From positions 62,001 through 126,000 of the forward strand of contig CANLWY010000008.1 in the NCBI GenBank assembly GCA_947494995.1: a stretch of DNA of 64,000 bases, read 5' to 3'. Shown one piece after another: positions 16,046 to 24,245 of the stretch; positions within the stretch are counted from its first letter, which is position 1; each line of letters starts with the position of its first letter. The stretch is from an uncultured Campylobacterales bacterium (lineage in GTDB: Bacteria > Campylobacterota > Campylobacteria > Campylobacterales > Arcobacteraceae). The position numbers and the translations under genes are program-made. Under the pieces are notes generated by a model. It did no database searches, had not been told where the DNA came from, and worked only from the letters and a program-made list of their open reading frames with translations.

Positions 16046-17452
16046 TTGAGAAAATTAATAGCAATGTTTTTGCTTTTTTCTATCTATTCATACGCTTCAT
16101 TAATTGGGTCAAACTTCTCACAAAGAGATTTACAAATATTAGAGGATCTTGATATTAAATCTTCTTTTATAACTGATTATAAACTTCAAGAATTATATGG
16201 AAAGTATCAAGAAAGAAGAAATTCGCACACTTATATAGCAAACTTAAATGAAGCTTCACTTTTTGTTCCCAGAGTAAAAGATATTCTAAGGCAAGAGGGG
16301 ATTCCTGATGTATTTATTTATATGGCAATGGCAGAATCAAATTTTGATATTGATGCAAGATCTTATGCAAAGGCCACAGGACTTTGGCAGTTTATGAGTA
16401 GAACAGGTAAAAAGTATGGTTTAAAAGTTGATTCTTATGTTGATGAAAGAATGGATTTAGTTAAGTCTACAGTTGCAGCAACAAGATATTTAAATACCTT
16501 AAATAGTATGTTTGGAAAATGGTATTTAGCTGCAATCTCATATAATTGTGGTGAAGGAAGAGTAATTGAAGCATTAACAAGAGCTACAATTGACTTATAT
16601 ATTGAAGCAAATCCAGAAGAAAAAGATAGTAAAAAAATAAAAGCTTTTAGAAAAACAATTAAAGACTATCAAGAAAGACGAGTTTCATTTTATAAATTAA
16701 GTAGAATTTATAAAGAAGTGTCAACATGGAATATAAAGCCTGATATTGATGATATTTTAAGAGAACAAAAAGGTGTTGACAGACAATATATTCCTAAAGA
16801 GAGTAGAGATTATATAAGAAAAATTATTGCTTTAGCCATGATGAATTCTCAAAACTTTATAAAAACAGAAAAAAATTCACACTTATTAAATATTGGAATT
16901 TCAAATACTATTGCAACAGTTCCTGTAAAAGGTGGTTTGCATCTAAGAAATATTGCAAAAACTATTGGAATGAGTTATGAAGAATTATATGGTTTAAATA
17001 AGCATTTAAAGCAGTCAATTATCCCTCCAACTCAAAAGTATTATACAATAAATATTCCATACAGTAGACTTACAAGATACAATATGAATAAAGATAGTAT
17101 TCCTGATACAAAATATGCTATGCATACGGTAAAAAGAGGTGATACTTTATCAGCAATTGCAAGAAAATATAAAACATCAACTAATATAATAAGAAAACAA
17201 AATAAATTAAAGACAGATAGACTGTCTATTAATCAGAAGCTTCTTTTGCCTATTACAAGTGAAATGTTTGCAAAAGTTAATCTTTTTAAAAAAGGTTCTT
17301 TAAAAAGAAATAGTAAAAAACACACTGTAAGAAGTGGAGAGTCTTTATATTCAATTGCAAAAAAATATAGAATTGATATAAAAAAGTTAATGAAAGATAA
17401 TAATTTAAAAAATAACTTACTTAAAATAGGAGATAGACTTGTTATTAGGTAA
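16046..17452 (+). CDS. mltD: MltD-like membrane-bound lytic murein transglycosylase with LysM repeats
   Basis: A 468-residue secreted enzyme that cleaves peptidoglycan glycan strands. It starts with a signal peptide (RKLIAMFLLFSIYSYAS), followed by an SLT domain with the catalytic glutamate in MAMAESNFDIDARS and the GLWQFM motif near residues 100-125. Two LysM domains lie at the C-terminus (HTVKRGDTLSAIARKY near 355 and HTVRSGESLYSIAKKY near 425), and an intermediate diverged LysM-like segment is possible near 290. The start is a TTG at 16046 with AGGAT upstream. It overlaps the next gene, another wall enzyme, by 14 bases. Confidence 0.9.
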   Translation: MRKLIAMFLLFSIYSYASLIGSNFSQRDLQILEDLDIKSSFITDYKLQELYGKYQERRNSHTYIANLNEASLFVPRVKDILRQEGIPDVFIYMAMAESNFDIDARSYAKATGLWQFMSRTGKKYGLKVDSYVDERMDLVKSTVAATRYLNTLNSMFGKWYLAAISYNCGEGRVIEALTRATIDLYIEANPEEKDSKKIKAFRKTIKDYQERRVSFYKLSRIYKEVSTWNIKPDIDDILREQKGVDRQYIPKESRDYIRKIIALAMMNSQNFIKTEKNSHLLNIGISNTIATVPVKGGLHLRNIAKTIGMSYEELYGLNKHLKQSIIPPTQKYYTINIPYSRLTRYNMNKDSIPDTKYAMHTVKRGDTLSAIARKYKTSTNIIRKQNKLKTDRLSINQKLLLPITSEMFAKVNLFKKGSLKRNSKKHTVRSGESLYSIAKKYRIDIKKLMKDNNLKNNLLKIGDRLVIR

Positions 17453-18239
17453 TTCTTTAAAAGTGTCATTGGTTTTAGTTGCTACAGTAGGAGTTTTATT
17501 TACAGGGTGTTCTCAAAAAAGTTCTACTTATAGTGTTGGTACTCCTGTAAGTGGTGGTAAAAAAGTATTTAAGCCTTTAGGTAATCAAAAAATTAAAAAC
17601 TCTAAGGCTATGCATAGAGCTACAATGAGACCTTATAAAATTGCAGGGAAATGGTATTATCCAACACTTGCAAAAGTTGGTGATGAACAAAGAGGTATTG
17701 CTTCTTGGTATGGACCAAATTTTCATGCAAAAAAGACTTCAAATGGTGAAATTTATGATATGTATGCTGATACAGCTGCACATAAAACACTTCCTATGAA
17801 TACTATGGTTAGAGTTGATAACTTAGAGAATGGAAAATCAATTGTTGTAAGAATTAATGATAGAGGACCTTTTGTAAGTGGAAGAATCATTGATTTATCA
17901 AATAAGTCTGCCCATGAAATTGATATGGTAAGAAAAGGAACAGCAAAAGTTAAAGTTACTGTTCTTGGTTTCCATGCAAAGATTGCACAAACTAAGCAAG
18001 AAAGAGAAGAGACAGCAACTGTAGGAAGCTATTATATTCAAGTAGGTGCATTTTCCAGATTAGAGGGTGCAAAAATTACAAAAAGAAAGTTTGAAACAGC
18101 ATTAGAAGATAGATATCATGTTGTTATAAAAAGTACAGATTTAAATAGAGTTTTTATAGCAGGGTTTAGATCAGAAGATGAAGCTAGAGATTATAAAGCC
18201 AATAATGGTTTAAATAGCGCTATGATTATTGCTGAATAG
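17439..18239 (+). CDS. rlpA: RlpA-like lipoprotein (septal-ring lytic transglycosylase) with SPOR domain
   Basis: A 266-residue lipoprotein. The lipobox LFTGC follows a hydrophobic signal; the double-psi beta-barrel has RGIASWYGPNFHAKKTSNGE and VRINDRGPFVSGRIIDLS, with the usual catalytic Asp and His region; the C-terminal 70 residues form a SPOR domain (YYIQVGAFSRLEGAK) that binds denuded septal glycan. The TTG at 17439 has AGGAGA five bases upstream inside the end of mltD. Together the two genes suggest a daughter-cell separation pair. Confidence 0.9.
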   Translation: MLLGNSLKVSLVLVATVGVLFTGCSQKSSTYSVGTPVSGGKKVFKPLGNQKIKNSKAMHRATMRPYKIAGKWYYPTLAKVGDEQRGIASWYGPNFHAKKTSNGEIYDMYADTAAHKTLPMNTMVRVDNLENGKSIVVRINDRGPFVSGRIIDLSNKSAHEIDMVRKGTAKVKVTVLGFHAKIAQTKQEREETATVGSYYIQVGAFSRLEGAKITKRKFETALEDRYHVVIKSTDLNRVFIAGFRSEDEARDYKANNGLNSAMIIAE

Positions 18240-18248
18240 GATATTTAT

Positions 18249-18821
18249 ATGACTGAATTAAATAGAAAGACAAAAGAAACTGATATTAAGTGTAAGGTTG
18301 ATGTTCTAGGAAATGGAACTTCAAATATCAATACGGGAGTAGGGTTTTTTGATCATATGCTAGAAGCTCTTTCAAAGCATAGTGCAATTGATATTGACTT
18401 AAATTGTGTTGGAGATTTACATATTGATGCACACCATACAGTAGAAGATTGTGGAATTGTTTTAGGTAAGGCTTTAAAACAAGAGATTTTTCCAATTGAA
18501 AATGTAGAAAGATATGGTAATGCAACAGTAGTTATGGATGAAGCAGCTACTACTTGTGCTTTAGATTTATCAAATAGACCATTTCTAGTATATGAAGTAA
18601 ATGTAAGTGGAAAAGTTGGAGAGTTTGATGTTGAATTGGCTGAAGAATTTTTTCATGCATTAGTTATGAATACAGGGTTAACAACTCATATTATCCAAGA
18701 AAGAGGAAGAAATAAACATCATATATTAGAAGCTAGTTTCAAAGCTTTTGCAGTGGCTTTAAGAAGAGCTTTAGCTAGGAATGAAAAACTTGGAGTACCT
18801 AGTACAAAAGGTGTTTTATGA
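18249..18821 (+). CDS. hisB: Imidazoleglycerol-phosphate dehydratase
   Basis: HisB (190 residues, monofunctional) dehydrates imidazole glycerol phosphate in histidine synthesis. The manganese-binding His motifs DAHHTVEDCGI near residue 60 and NKHHILEASFKAFA near residue 158 are intact, as are the N-terminal NINTGVGFFDHML block and the C-terminal GVPSTKGVL. No HisB phosphatase domain is fused. The stop overlaps the kdsC start by four bases. It is the only histidine gene here, inside what is otherwise an envelope operon. Confidence 0.96.
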   Translation: MTELNRKTKETDIKCKVDVLGNGTSNINTGVGFFDHMLEALSKHSAIDIDLNCVGDLHIDAHHTVEDCGIVLGKALKQEIFPIENVERYGNATVVMDEAATTCALDLSNRPFLVYEVNVSGKVGEFDVELAEEFFHALVMNTGLTTHIIQERGRNKHHILEASFKAFAVALRRALARNEKLGVPSTKGVL

Positions 18822-19315
18822 TTGAGTTAATTGTTTTAGATGTGGATGGAACTTTAACAGATGGAGGAATAACTTATTCTAATTCTGGAGATGAACTAAA
18901 AACATTTGATGTTGCAGATGGTTTAGCAATTGCAACATGGACAAAAAAACTTGGTAAAAAAGCAGCAATAATAACAGGACGAAACTCTTTAATTGTAGAA
19001 AGAAGAGCAAAAGATTTAAAGATTGAACATCTTTATCAAGGTGTTCATAATAAAGATGAAGTCTTAGAAAATATTTTAAGAGAAGAAGGGATTTCTTGGA
19101 ATCAAGTTGCAGCAATTGGAGATGATTTAAATGATTTTAAAATGCTTAAAAAAGCTGGATTATCATTTACTCCTGCAAATGGTTCAAAGTATATTAAAGA
19201 GATTGTAAATGTAGAGTGTAAAGCTCATGGAGGAAATGGCGCTGTACGAGAGATGGTAGAGTATATTGTAAAAGAAGATGGTATAGAAGAGGATTTTATT
19301 AACGCATGGTTATAA
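18818..19315 (+). CDS. kdsC: 3-deoxy-D-manno-octulosonate 8-phosphate phosphatase
   Basis: KdsC (165 residues) is a small HAD-type phosphatase that makes free Kdo for lipopolysaccharide. HAD motif I is LDVDGTLTDGG at residues 6-16, motif II is AIITGRNS, and motif IV is IGDDLNDFKML. The C-terminal HGGNGAVREMVEYI is characteristic of KdsC. It overlaps hisB by four bases upstream and lptC by ten bases downstream, fitting an LPS biosynthesis and transport group. Confidence 0.94.
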   Translation: MIELIVLDVDGTLTDGGITYSNSGDELKTFDVADGLAIATWTKKLGKKAAIITGRNSLIVERRAKDLKIEHLYQGVHNKDEVLENILREEGISWNQVAAIGDDLNDFKMLKKAGLSFTPANGSKYIKEIVNVECKAHGGNGAVREMVEYIVKEDGIEEDFINAWL

Positions 19316-19845
19316 GAGTTTTTGTTTTAGGTCTTTTAGTTTTAGCATCATTAAGTTACTTTATTCCTGTCGAGAATAAAGATAAAAAGAGTGCACAAAA
19401 TGATATTCCTCTTTTAACATTCTCAGATTCCACAATGTATACACTAACTACTGATAGTATGAACAGAATAGTTCATTCAAAAAGTGCCTTACGATATAAA
19501 GATAGAGATGTGATGCATGAAGGGGCTTTACTAATAAAAGGTGTTGATAAAGAGAACAACGAAATAAGTGATACTCTTACAGCAGATGTTATTATAAAAA
19601 GAGCTGAAGCATATAAGTTTTTAAATGATGTAAAGTTTAGAAGAAATGATTATATAACTTTAAACACTGATGAATTGTTGTATAATGCCGAAACAAAAGT
19701 TGCAACAAACACATTACCATTTGAAGGAACTTATTTTAATAATTATATAAAAGGTAAAAATATATATTTAGATTTAGATAAATATTATATGAAAGCCGAA
19801 GATTCACACTTTGAAATAGAAGTACAAGAAAAAAAAGGAAAATAA
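19306..19845 (+). CDS. lptC: LptC-like LPS export protein
   Basis: A 179-residue protein with a single N-terminal membrane anchor (about 4-20) and a periplasmic beta-jellyroll-like domain, in the position of LptC between kdsC and lptA. LptC passes LPS from the LptBFG transporter to LptA. Sequence conservation in the family is low; the assignment rests on topology, length, and gene order. The ATG at 19306 lies inside the end of kdsC. It is followed after four bases by lptA. Confidence 0.8.
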   Translation: MVIRVFVLGLLVLASLSYFIPVENKDKKSAQNDIPLLTFSDSTMYTLTTDSMNRIVHSKSALRYKDRDVMHEGALLIKGVDKENNEISDTLTADVIIKRAEAYKFLNDVKFRRNDYITLNTDELLYNAETKVATNTLPFEGTYFNNYIKGKNIYLDLDKYYMKAEDSHFEIEVQEKKGK

Positions 19846-19849
19846 GAGT

Positions 19850-20335
19850 ATGAAATTTTTATTAACAGTTTTACTATCATCATCAATGCTTTTTGCAGCA
19901 AGTGAAAAGTTAATTATAGATGCAAAAAATTTTGAAACAAATGATGCTAAAGGTATTACAGTTTTTACTGGAAATGTAAAGTTAAAAAAGGCAAAAGATA
20001 AGTTAAACTCTCAAAAATTAGAGATATTTATGAAGAAAAACTCTAAGGGCAAAGCAAAGGAACCTTTAAAGTATATTGCAACAGGAAATGCAGATTTTGA
20101 GATTCATACAAATGGAAAAATTTATAAAGGAAAAGGTAATAAGATTATCTATGATCCTAAGAAGCAAGAGTATACTGTAATAGGAAATGGTTATATTAAA
20201 GAAGAAGTAGAGCATAGGGAACTATTTGGTGAAACAATTTATATTAATCAAGTTACAGGAAATGCAAAAGTAAAAGGTACTTCTTCTAAACCAGTTAGAT
20301 TTATTATTAATATTGATAATGGTGAAAAAAAATAA
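19850..20335 (+). CDS. lptA: LptA-like periplasmic LPS bridge protein
   Basis: A 161-residue secreted protein with a signal peptide (MKFLLTVLLSSSMLFAAS) and an OstA/LptA beta-jellyroll that bridges LPS across the periplasm. The repeats of the fold are visible in VFTGNVKLKKAKDKLNSQKL and YIATGNADFEIHTNGKIYKG. The gene stands right after lptC and its stop overlaps the engB start by one base (TAATG). Order kdsC-lptC-lptA supports the assignment. Confidence 0.88.
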   Translation: MKFLLTVLLSSSMLFAASEKLIIDAKNFETNDAKGITVFTGNVKLKKAKDKLNSQKLEIFMKKNSKGKAKEPLKYIATGNADFEIHTNGKIYKGKGNKIIYDPKKQEYTVIGNGYIKEEVEHRELFGETIYINQVTGNAKVKGTSSKPVRFIINIDNGEKK

Positions 20336-20937
20336 TGAAAATTGTTGATGCTCAGTTTTTAACTTCTGCTCAAAGTATTGTTGATTCACCAAGTCCTGAT
20401 AAAGCAGAAGTAGCTTTTTTAGGAAGAAGTAATGTTGGGAAATCATCGCTACTTAATACTTTAACAAATAGAAAAGGTTTAGCAAAATCATCTTCAACTC
20501 CTGGAAAAACTCAACTAATAAACTATTTTGATATTAAATTTAAAACGGGAAATGAGGAATTACCATATCTATATGCTAGATTTGTAGATTTACCTGGGTT
20601 TGGTTATGCAAAAGTATCAAAGGGATTAAAAAGAGATTGGAACAGAAATTTAACAGGTTATTTAGAACAAAGACCTTGTTTACAAATTTTTGTTCATTTA
20701 ATTGATTCTAGACATCCAAATTTAGCTATTGATAAAAATGTAGATGAGTTTTTAAAGCAGAATAAAAGAGGTGACCAAATTATTATAAATGCTTTTACAA
20801 AAACAGATAAATTAAAACAAAATGATTTACAAAAACTTAAAAGAGCATATCCCGATGGAATATTTATATCAAATCTTAAGAAGAGGGGTATGATGGATTT
20901 ACAAAATGCAATTACAGGATACCTTTTTGGAAATTAA
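20335..20937 (+). CDS. engB: EngB/YsxC ribosome-biogenesis GTPase
   Basis: EngB (200 residues) is a small GTPase needed for 50S subunit assembly. G1 is FLGRSNVGKSSLLN near residue 30, G2 is in STPGKTQLINYF, G3 is VDLPGFGYAKV near residue 83 and G4 is FTKTDK near residue 148. Length is typical. It is the last of the tight group begun by mltD, and its 3' end overlaps the proposed TTG start of the next gene by about 11 bases. Confidence 0.95.
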   Translation: MKIVDAQFLTSAQSIVDSPSPDKAEVAFLGRSNVGKSSLLNTLTNRKGLAKSSSTPGKTQLINYFDIKFKTGNEELPYLYARFVDLPGFGYAKVSKGLKRDWNRNLTGYLEQRPCLQIFVHLIDSRHPNLAIDKNVDEFLKQNKRGDQIIINAFTKTDKLKQNDLQKLKRAYPDGIFISNLKKRGMMDLQNAITGYLFGN

Positions 20938-21388
20938 ATTTTTTAAACCTGATGTCTCTCATATTTCTATGATGCAAGAAGTAGTAAAAGAAGAAGTGGA
21001 TAATGGAACCATTCTTTTAAGAACTGAAGATGAAATGGCAAACACAATTAGATCATATACAGTTGTTGAAGTAGATGGAAAAATAGCTGGGTTTACAGCC
21101 TTACATATACACTCTGCAAGACTTTCTGAAGTTAGAAGTTTGGTTGTTTCAAAAAAATTTAGAGGTTTAAAGCTAGGAAAAAAACTAGTGGAAGCCTGTA
21201 TTGAAGAAGCAAAAAAATATAAACTTAAACAGATATTATCATTAACCTATCAAAAAGGTTTTTTTGAAAGTCTTGGCTTTTATGAAATAGAAAAGGAAAA
21301 GATACCAGAGCATAAAATATGGGCAGATTGCATTAGATGTAAACATTTTCCTATATGTGATGAAATTGCTATGGTTTTTGACCTATGA
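20927..21388 (+). CDS. Short N-acetylglutamate-synthase-like GNAT acetyltransferase
   Basis: About 153 residues of a GNAT acetyltransferase resembling the stand-alone short ArgA enzymes that acetylate glutamate for arginine synthesis. The acetyl-CoA loop is SKKFRGLKLGKKL near residue 75, and the C-terminal CIRCKHFPICDEIA block is characteristic of this group. The TTG at 20927 with AGGA eight bases upstream is preferred over an ATG at 20906, which has no ribosome binding site. It overlaps engB by 11 bases and the next kinase gene by 4 bases. The substrate is inferred from the family and not certain. Confidence 0.78.
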   Translation: MEIKFFKPDVSHISMMQEVVKEEVDNGTILLRTEDEMANTIRSYTVVEVDGKIAGFTALHIHSARLSEVRSLVVSKKFRGLKLGKKLVEACIEEAKKYKLKQILSLTYQKGFFESLGFYEIEKEKIPEHKIWADCIRCKHFPICDEIAMVFDL

Positions 21389-24228
21389 AAAGAAGATTAG
21401 AATTAATAACTCTATTTATTCTAATCTTTTTAATACCCTCTAATGCTACACCTATTTTTACTAAAGAAGAGCTCTCTTATATAAAAAACAATAAAGTCAA
21501 AATTGCAATGCTTGGCGATTTCCCTCCTTTTTCTACCTATGAAGATGGCAAAATAGAAGGATACTCTTTTGATATTTTGGAACTTATTTCAAAGAAGAGT
21601 GGCCTTCAAATGGAATATATAGTTGATAAATGGCCTACAAATTTGAAAAAGTTTAAAGAAAAAGAGATTGATATAATTGATTCTATCTCTTTTAGGGAGA
21701 GTAGATTAGATTTTACCTACTATACAAAACCATATTATGAAATTCCTTTAGTTGTTTTTTCAAAAAAAGATATTAATAACTATACAGGTTTAGATTCTTT
21801 AAAAGGGAAAAAGCTAGGTATTACAAAAAATATTTTTTATAAACAACAAATTGATGATTTAGATATATTTGAGTTAGTTGAATATGATAGCTTCCAAGAT
21901 AAATTAAAAGCACTTGCTTTTGGAGAAGTAGACGTTATTTTTGGTCATCTTTTAAGTACGCAAATTGCTATAGAAAAAAGTCAATATACAAATATGAGGG
22001 TTTTAGGGGAGTTAAATCTACAGACACTTAGTAAAACAGATTTAAGATTTGGTATTACAAAAGGAAATGAGCTTTTATATAGTATTGTAGAAAAATCATT
22101 TAACTCTATTTCAAAAGCGCAATGGCATGAATTGAATGAAAAATGGATAAGTATATATACAAAGAAAATGGGAGAGTTTGACAATTCAATTGTTCATTTA
22201 ACAAAAGAACAAAAAGAGTTTTTAATAAAAAAAAGGCTTAATTGTGTTATTGGAAACTGGCCACCTTTTAATATAAAAGATTCAGAAGGACTAACTGGAA
22301 TAGCTATTGATTTTTGGGAGCTAATAAGGAAAAAAACATTAATAGAATCAGAATGTAAAGTTTTAGATTCATTTGAAGAGGTTTTAAAGCACATAAGAGA
22401 TAAAAAGTCTGACATAACAATATCAACTGCTATCACTGAAGATAAAATGGCATATGGACGTTTCTCTATACCTTATGTCTCTTATCCAATTGCAATGGCA
22501 ACTACCCTAGATAAAAGATATATCTCAAATACTCAAACATTAAATGGAAAGAGAGTTGGTGTAGGGAAGTCTTATAGTAGTTCAAATTTTTTAAAAGAAA
22601 AATATCCAGAAATTGAATTAATTGAATTTGAAAATAATTTAGCGGCATTAAGAGCTTTGTCAAAGGGAGATGTTTATGCTGTAGTTGATATATTGCCAGT
22701 TTTATCTTATATTATTGGAGAATATGGCTTTAAAAATATAAAAATATCAGGGACGACAGAGTTTAACTTTGATGTAAGAGTTATGGTTAGAGAGGATTAT
22801 AAAGAGTTAATTCCAATAATAAATAAAGGAATTACTGCAATTTCTAAAAATGAGAAACAAGAGATAAAAAATAGATGGATATCTGTAAAATATGAAAATG
22901 TAGTCGACTATACTAAACTTTGGCAAGTAGCTGGTATAGCCATAATTCTTATTTTAATTTTAATTTATAGACAACAGATATTAAACAGTCATAATAGAAA
23001 GTTAAAAGAAGCAAATAATGAAATTGAATTAAAAACACAAGAGCTTGAAGAAAAAACAGAACAGTTAGCTAAACAAAAAAAGCTATTTGAAACGATGTTT
23101 TATGAGTCATCTGATGGAATAGTTCTTATAAAACTTTCTAATCAAGATTTAGTGGACTGTAATGAAGTTGCCTACAGACTTTTAGGATATAAAAATAAAG
23201 AGGAGTTTTTATTATTAAAGCCAATTGATGTTGTACCTTTAAATCAGCCTAATGGTGATATATCATTAGATATAGTTTTTAATATGCTTGAGTTAGCAAT
23301 AAATGAAGGCTCTAGTAACTTCGAGTTATTACATAAGAAAAAAGATGATAGTTTTATTTGGTTAGAAGTATTAGTTACTCCTATAAACCTTGGAGATGAA
23401 GAGTTATTACATATTGTCTGGAGAGATATTCAAAAAAGAAAAATTATGGAAGAGGAACTTAATTTTTTAACTCATTCTCTAGAGGAAAAAGTTAAGTTAG
23501 AAGTTAAAAAAAATGAAGAAAAAACAAAGCAGTTAATTCAACAAAGTAGACTTGCTCAAATGGGAGAAATGATATCAATGATTGCACATCAGTGGAGACA
23601 ACCCTTAACTGCGATATCAGCTACAACAAATAATCTTTTAATAAGAATGTTAATTGATGAAAAAATAGATAAAAAAGAGTTAGAGTTTGAAATCTCTTTA
23701 ATCTCTGATTATTCTCAACATCTCTCTATGACAATTGATGATTTTAGAAACTTTTTTAAAAGTGATAAGAAAAAAACTGTAACATCTTTAGAACGAGTAA
23801 TCGAGAATTCTATTTCAATTGCAAGAAACTCTTTAGAAGCAAATGAGATAAGTTTGTATACAGACTTTAATGCAAATAAAGAATTAAAACTTTTTGCCAC
23901 TGAAGTTAATCAAGTTATTTTAAATTTAATGAAAAATGCAGAAGATGCTATCCTTGAAAATCTTATAGAAAATGGAAGTATTCATATAAAAACTTATGTT
24001 GAAGATTTAAATGTAGTAGTTGAAATAATGGATAATGCAGGTGGAATAAATAAACAGATTATGGATAAAATTTTTGATCCATACTTTTCTACAAAAAAAG
24101 AGAAAGAGGGGACTGGATTAGGGCTTTATATGAGTAAAATTATTATAAATGATCATTGTAATGGAAAACTAAGTGTCTTTAATACTGATTTAGGTGCAAG
24201 CTTTAAAATAGAGATACCTTTTGAATAA
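21385..24228 (+). CDS. Sensor histidine kinase with two periplasmic solute-binding domains and PAS
   Basis: A 947-residue hybrid sensor. After a signal peptide it has two tandem SBP_bac_3 domains in the periplasm (about 28-255 and 279-500), each opening with the pattern VKIAMLGDFPPFS or CVIGNWPPFN. One membrane segment follows (about 515-532), then a coiled coil, a PAS domain (about 567-690), a second coiled coil, the phospho-acceptor MIAHQWRQP with His735, and an ATPase domain with DNAGGI and GTGLGLYMSK. Such proteins usually detect amino acids or small organic ligands. No response regulator or receiver domain is attached or near. The start overlaps the upstream gene by four bases (ATGA). 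Confidence 0.93.
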   Translation: MKRRLELITLFILIFLIPSNATPIFTKEELSYIKNNKVKIAMLGDFPPFSTYEDGKIEGYSFDILELISKKSGLQMEYIVDKWPTNLKKFKEKEIDIIDSISFRESRLDFTYYTKPYYEIPLVVFSKKDINNYTGLDSLKGKKLGITKNIFYKQQIDDLDIFELVEYDSFQDKLKALAFGEVDVIFGHLLSTQIAIEKSQYTNMRVLGELNLQTLSKTDLRFGITKGNELLYSIVEKSFNSISKAQWHELNEKWISIYTKKMGEFDNSIVHLTKEQKEFLIKKRLNCVIGNWPPFNIKDSEGLTGIAIDFWELIRKKTLIESECKVLDSFEEVLKHIRDKKSDITISTAITEDKMAYGRFSIPYVSYPIAMATTLDKRYISNTQTLNGKRVGVGKSYSSSNFLKEKYPEIELIEFENNLAALRALSKGDVYAVVDILPVLSYIIGEYGFKNIKISGTTEFNFDVRVMVREDYKELIPIINKGITAISKNEKQEIKNRWISVKYENVVDYTKLWQVAGIAIILILILIYRQQILNSHNRKLKEANNEIELKTQELEEKTEQLAKQKKLFETMFYESSDGIVLIKLSNQDLVDCNEVAYRLLGYKNKEEFLLLKPIDVVPLNQPNGDISLDIVFNMLELAINEGSSNFELLHKKKDDSFIWLEVLVTPINLGDEELLHIVWRDIQKRKIMEEELNFLTHSLEEKVKLEVKKNEEKTKQLIQQSRLAQMGEMISMIAHQWRQPLTAISATTNNLLIRMLIDEKIDKKELEFEISLISDYSQHLSMTIDDFRNFFKSDKKKTVTSLERVIENSISIARNSLEANEISLYTDFNANKELKLFATEVNQVILNLMKNAEDAILENLIENGSIHIKTYVEDLNVVVEIMDNAGGINKQIMDKIFDPYFSTKKEKEGTGLGLYMSKIIINDHCNGKLSVFNTDLGASFKIEIPFE

Positions 24229-24240
24229 ATCAAAAGGTAT
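24214..24240. terminator. Bidirectional terminator hairpin between kinase and RND genes
   Basis: An 11-bp perfect stem ATACCTTTTGA/TCAAAAGGTAT with a five-base loop. It covers the last codons and the stop of the kinase gene and lies six bases before the end of the convergent pump gene. T-rich sequence follows on the plus strand; the minus side is less T-rich. Confidence 0.6.
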
Positions 24241-24245
24241 TTATC

